Source: Notoacmeibacter sp.
GTDB lineage: Bacteria > Pseudomonadota > Alphaproteobacteria > Rhizobiales > Rhizobiaceae
Direction: 5' to 3'
Length of the DNA stretch: 64,000 nt
NCBI GenBank assembly: GCA_019912385.1
Contig: JAIOIW010000011.1
Span: forward strand, 27,789 to 91,788
Of this stretch, positions 63,994-64,000 are shown piece by piece. The position numbers and the translations under genes are program-made. The first letter of the stretch is position 1; each line of letters begins with the position of its first letter. The notes under the pieces were generated by a model. The model was not told the DNA's origin and did no database searches. It saw only the letters and a list, made by a program, of their open reading frames with translations.

Positions 63994-64000
63994 AGCTGTG

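Noticed and set aside
1..64000. CRISPR arrays, insertion sequences or prophage genes
   Set aside because: No regularly spaced repeats, transposase, integrase or phage structural motifs were found in any frame.

Overview
The window is GC-rich chromosomal DNA of an alphaproteobacterium of the order Hyphomicrobiales (Rhizobiales), most like the Mesorhizobium/Phyllobacteriaceae side of that order. The evidence is the addB-addA-trxA order, a fructose/mannose ABC locus of the Sinorhizobium frcBCAK type, an alphaproteobacterial 5-aminolevulinate synthase with an FNR/FixK-like box upstream, a ubiE-ubiB-coaBC block, a PBP1A gene with a CtrA-type box, and many GTG/TTG starts in tightly overlapping operons. 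No phage, insertion sequence, CRISPR array or plasmid maintenance module was seen. This is ordinary chromosome rich in nutrient-uptake operons.

Layout. 1-5.2 kb: end of addB, addA and trxA (recombination repair and thioredoxin). 5.2-11.8 kb: two divergent sugar operons, frcB-frcC-frcA-lyxose/mannose isomerase leftward and a ROK repressor-fucU-fructokinase rightward, with a 37-bp operator-like inverted repeat between them. 11.8-20.8 kb: a catabolic region with a FAD amine/D-amino-acid dehydrogenase, a TRAP transporter and a BASS-type carrier in one operon, a thiamine-diphosphate enzyme, an Asp/Glu-racemase-like protein and a class III CoA-transferase. 20.8-24.3 kb: a steroid-reductase-like membrane protein, galM and hemA. 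24.5-29.6 kb: two uncharacterised proteins and glpR-glpD-glpK. 29.8-30.5 kb: a complete cobalamin riboswitch whose only downstream gene is a small protein of unknown function. 30.4-32.8 kb: SulP transporter plus tandem universal stress protein. 33.5-39.9 kb: LysR regulator, ydcSTUV-type polyamine ABC transporter and patD. 40.5-43.3 kb: P2-type cation ATPase. 43.4 kb: tRNA-Ser(GGA). 43.7-48.9 kb: msrA, a TetR-controlled pair of small membrane proteins, ogt, and an alcohol dehydrogenase-thioesterase-slyX operon. 49.0-57.5 kb: nucleoside salvage (cdd, punA, deoC, an ALDH16-type double aldehyde dehydrogenase, deoA, upp, add) with a retropepsin-like membrane protease. 57.6-61.5 kb: ubiE, ubiB and a coaBC gene with an N-terminal ribbon-helix-helix domain. 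61.5-64 kb: PBP1A and a long inverted repeat at the window edge.

How the genes work together. Mannose can be isomerised to fructose and fructose phosphorylated within the frc locus. Deoxynucleosides can be split by PunA/DeoA, and after an external phosphopentomutase DeoC and the aldehyde dehydrogenase take the sugar to glyceraldehyde-3-phosphate and acetate. Glycerol goes through GlpK and GlpD. Putrescine-like amines go through YdcSTUV and PatD. All three periplasmic binding-protein genes are followed by GC-rich intercistronic hairpins.

The most unusual items are the ribbon-helix-helix/CoaBC fusion with GATTGCA half-sites over its start, the orphan cobalamin riboswitch with its unknown small protein, the unassigned racemase/dehydrogenase/ThDP-enzyme/CoA-transferase cluster, and the long inverted repeat at 63.9 kb. 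Starts were chosen by eye from Shine-Dalgarno spacing and family knowledge; no database search was possible.
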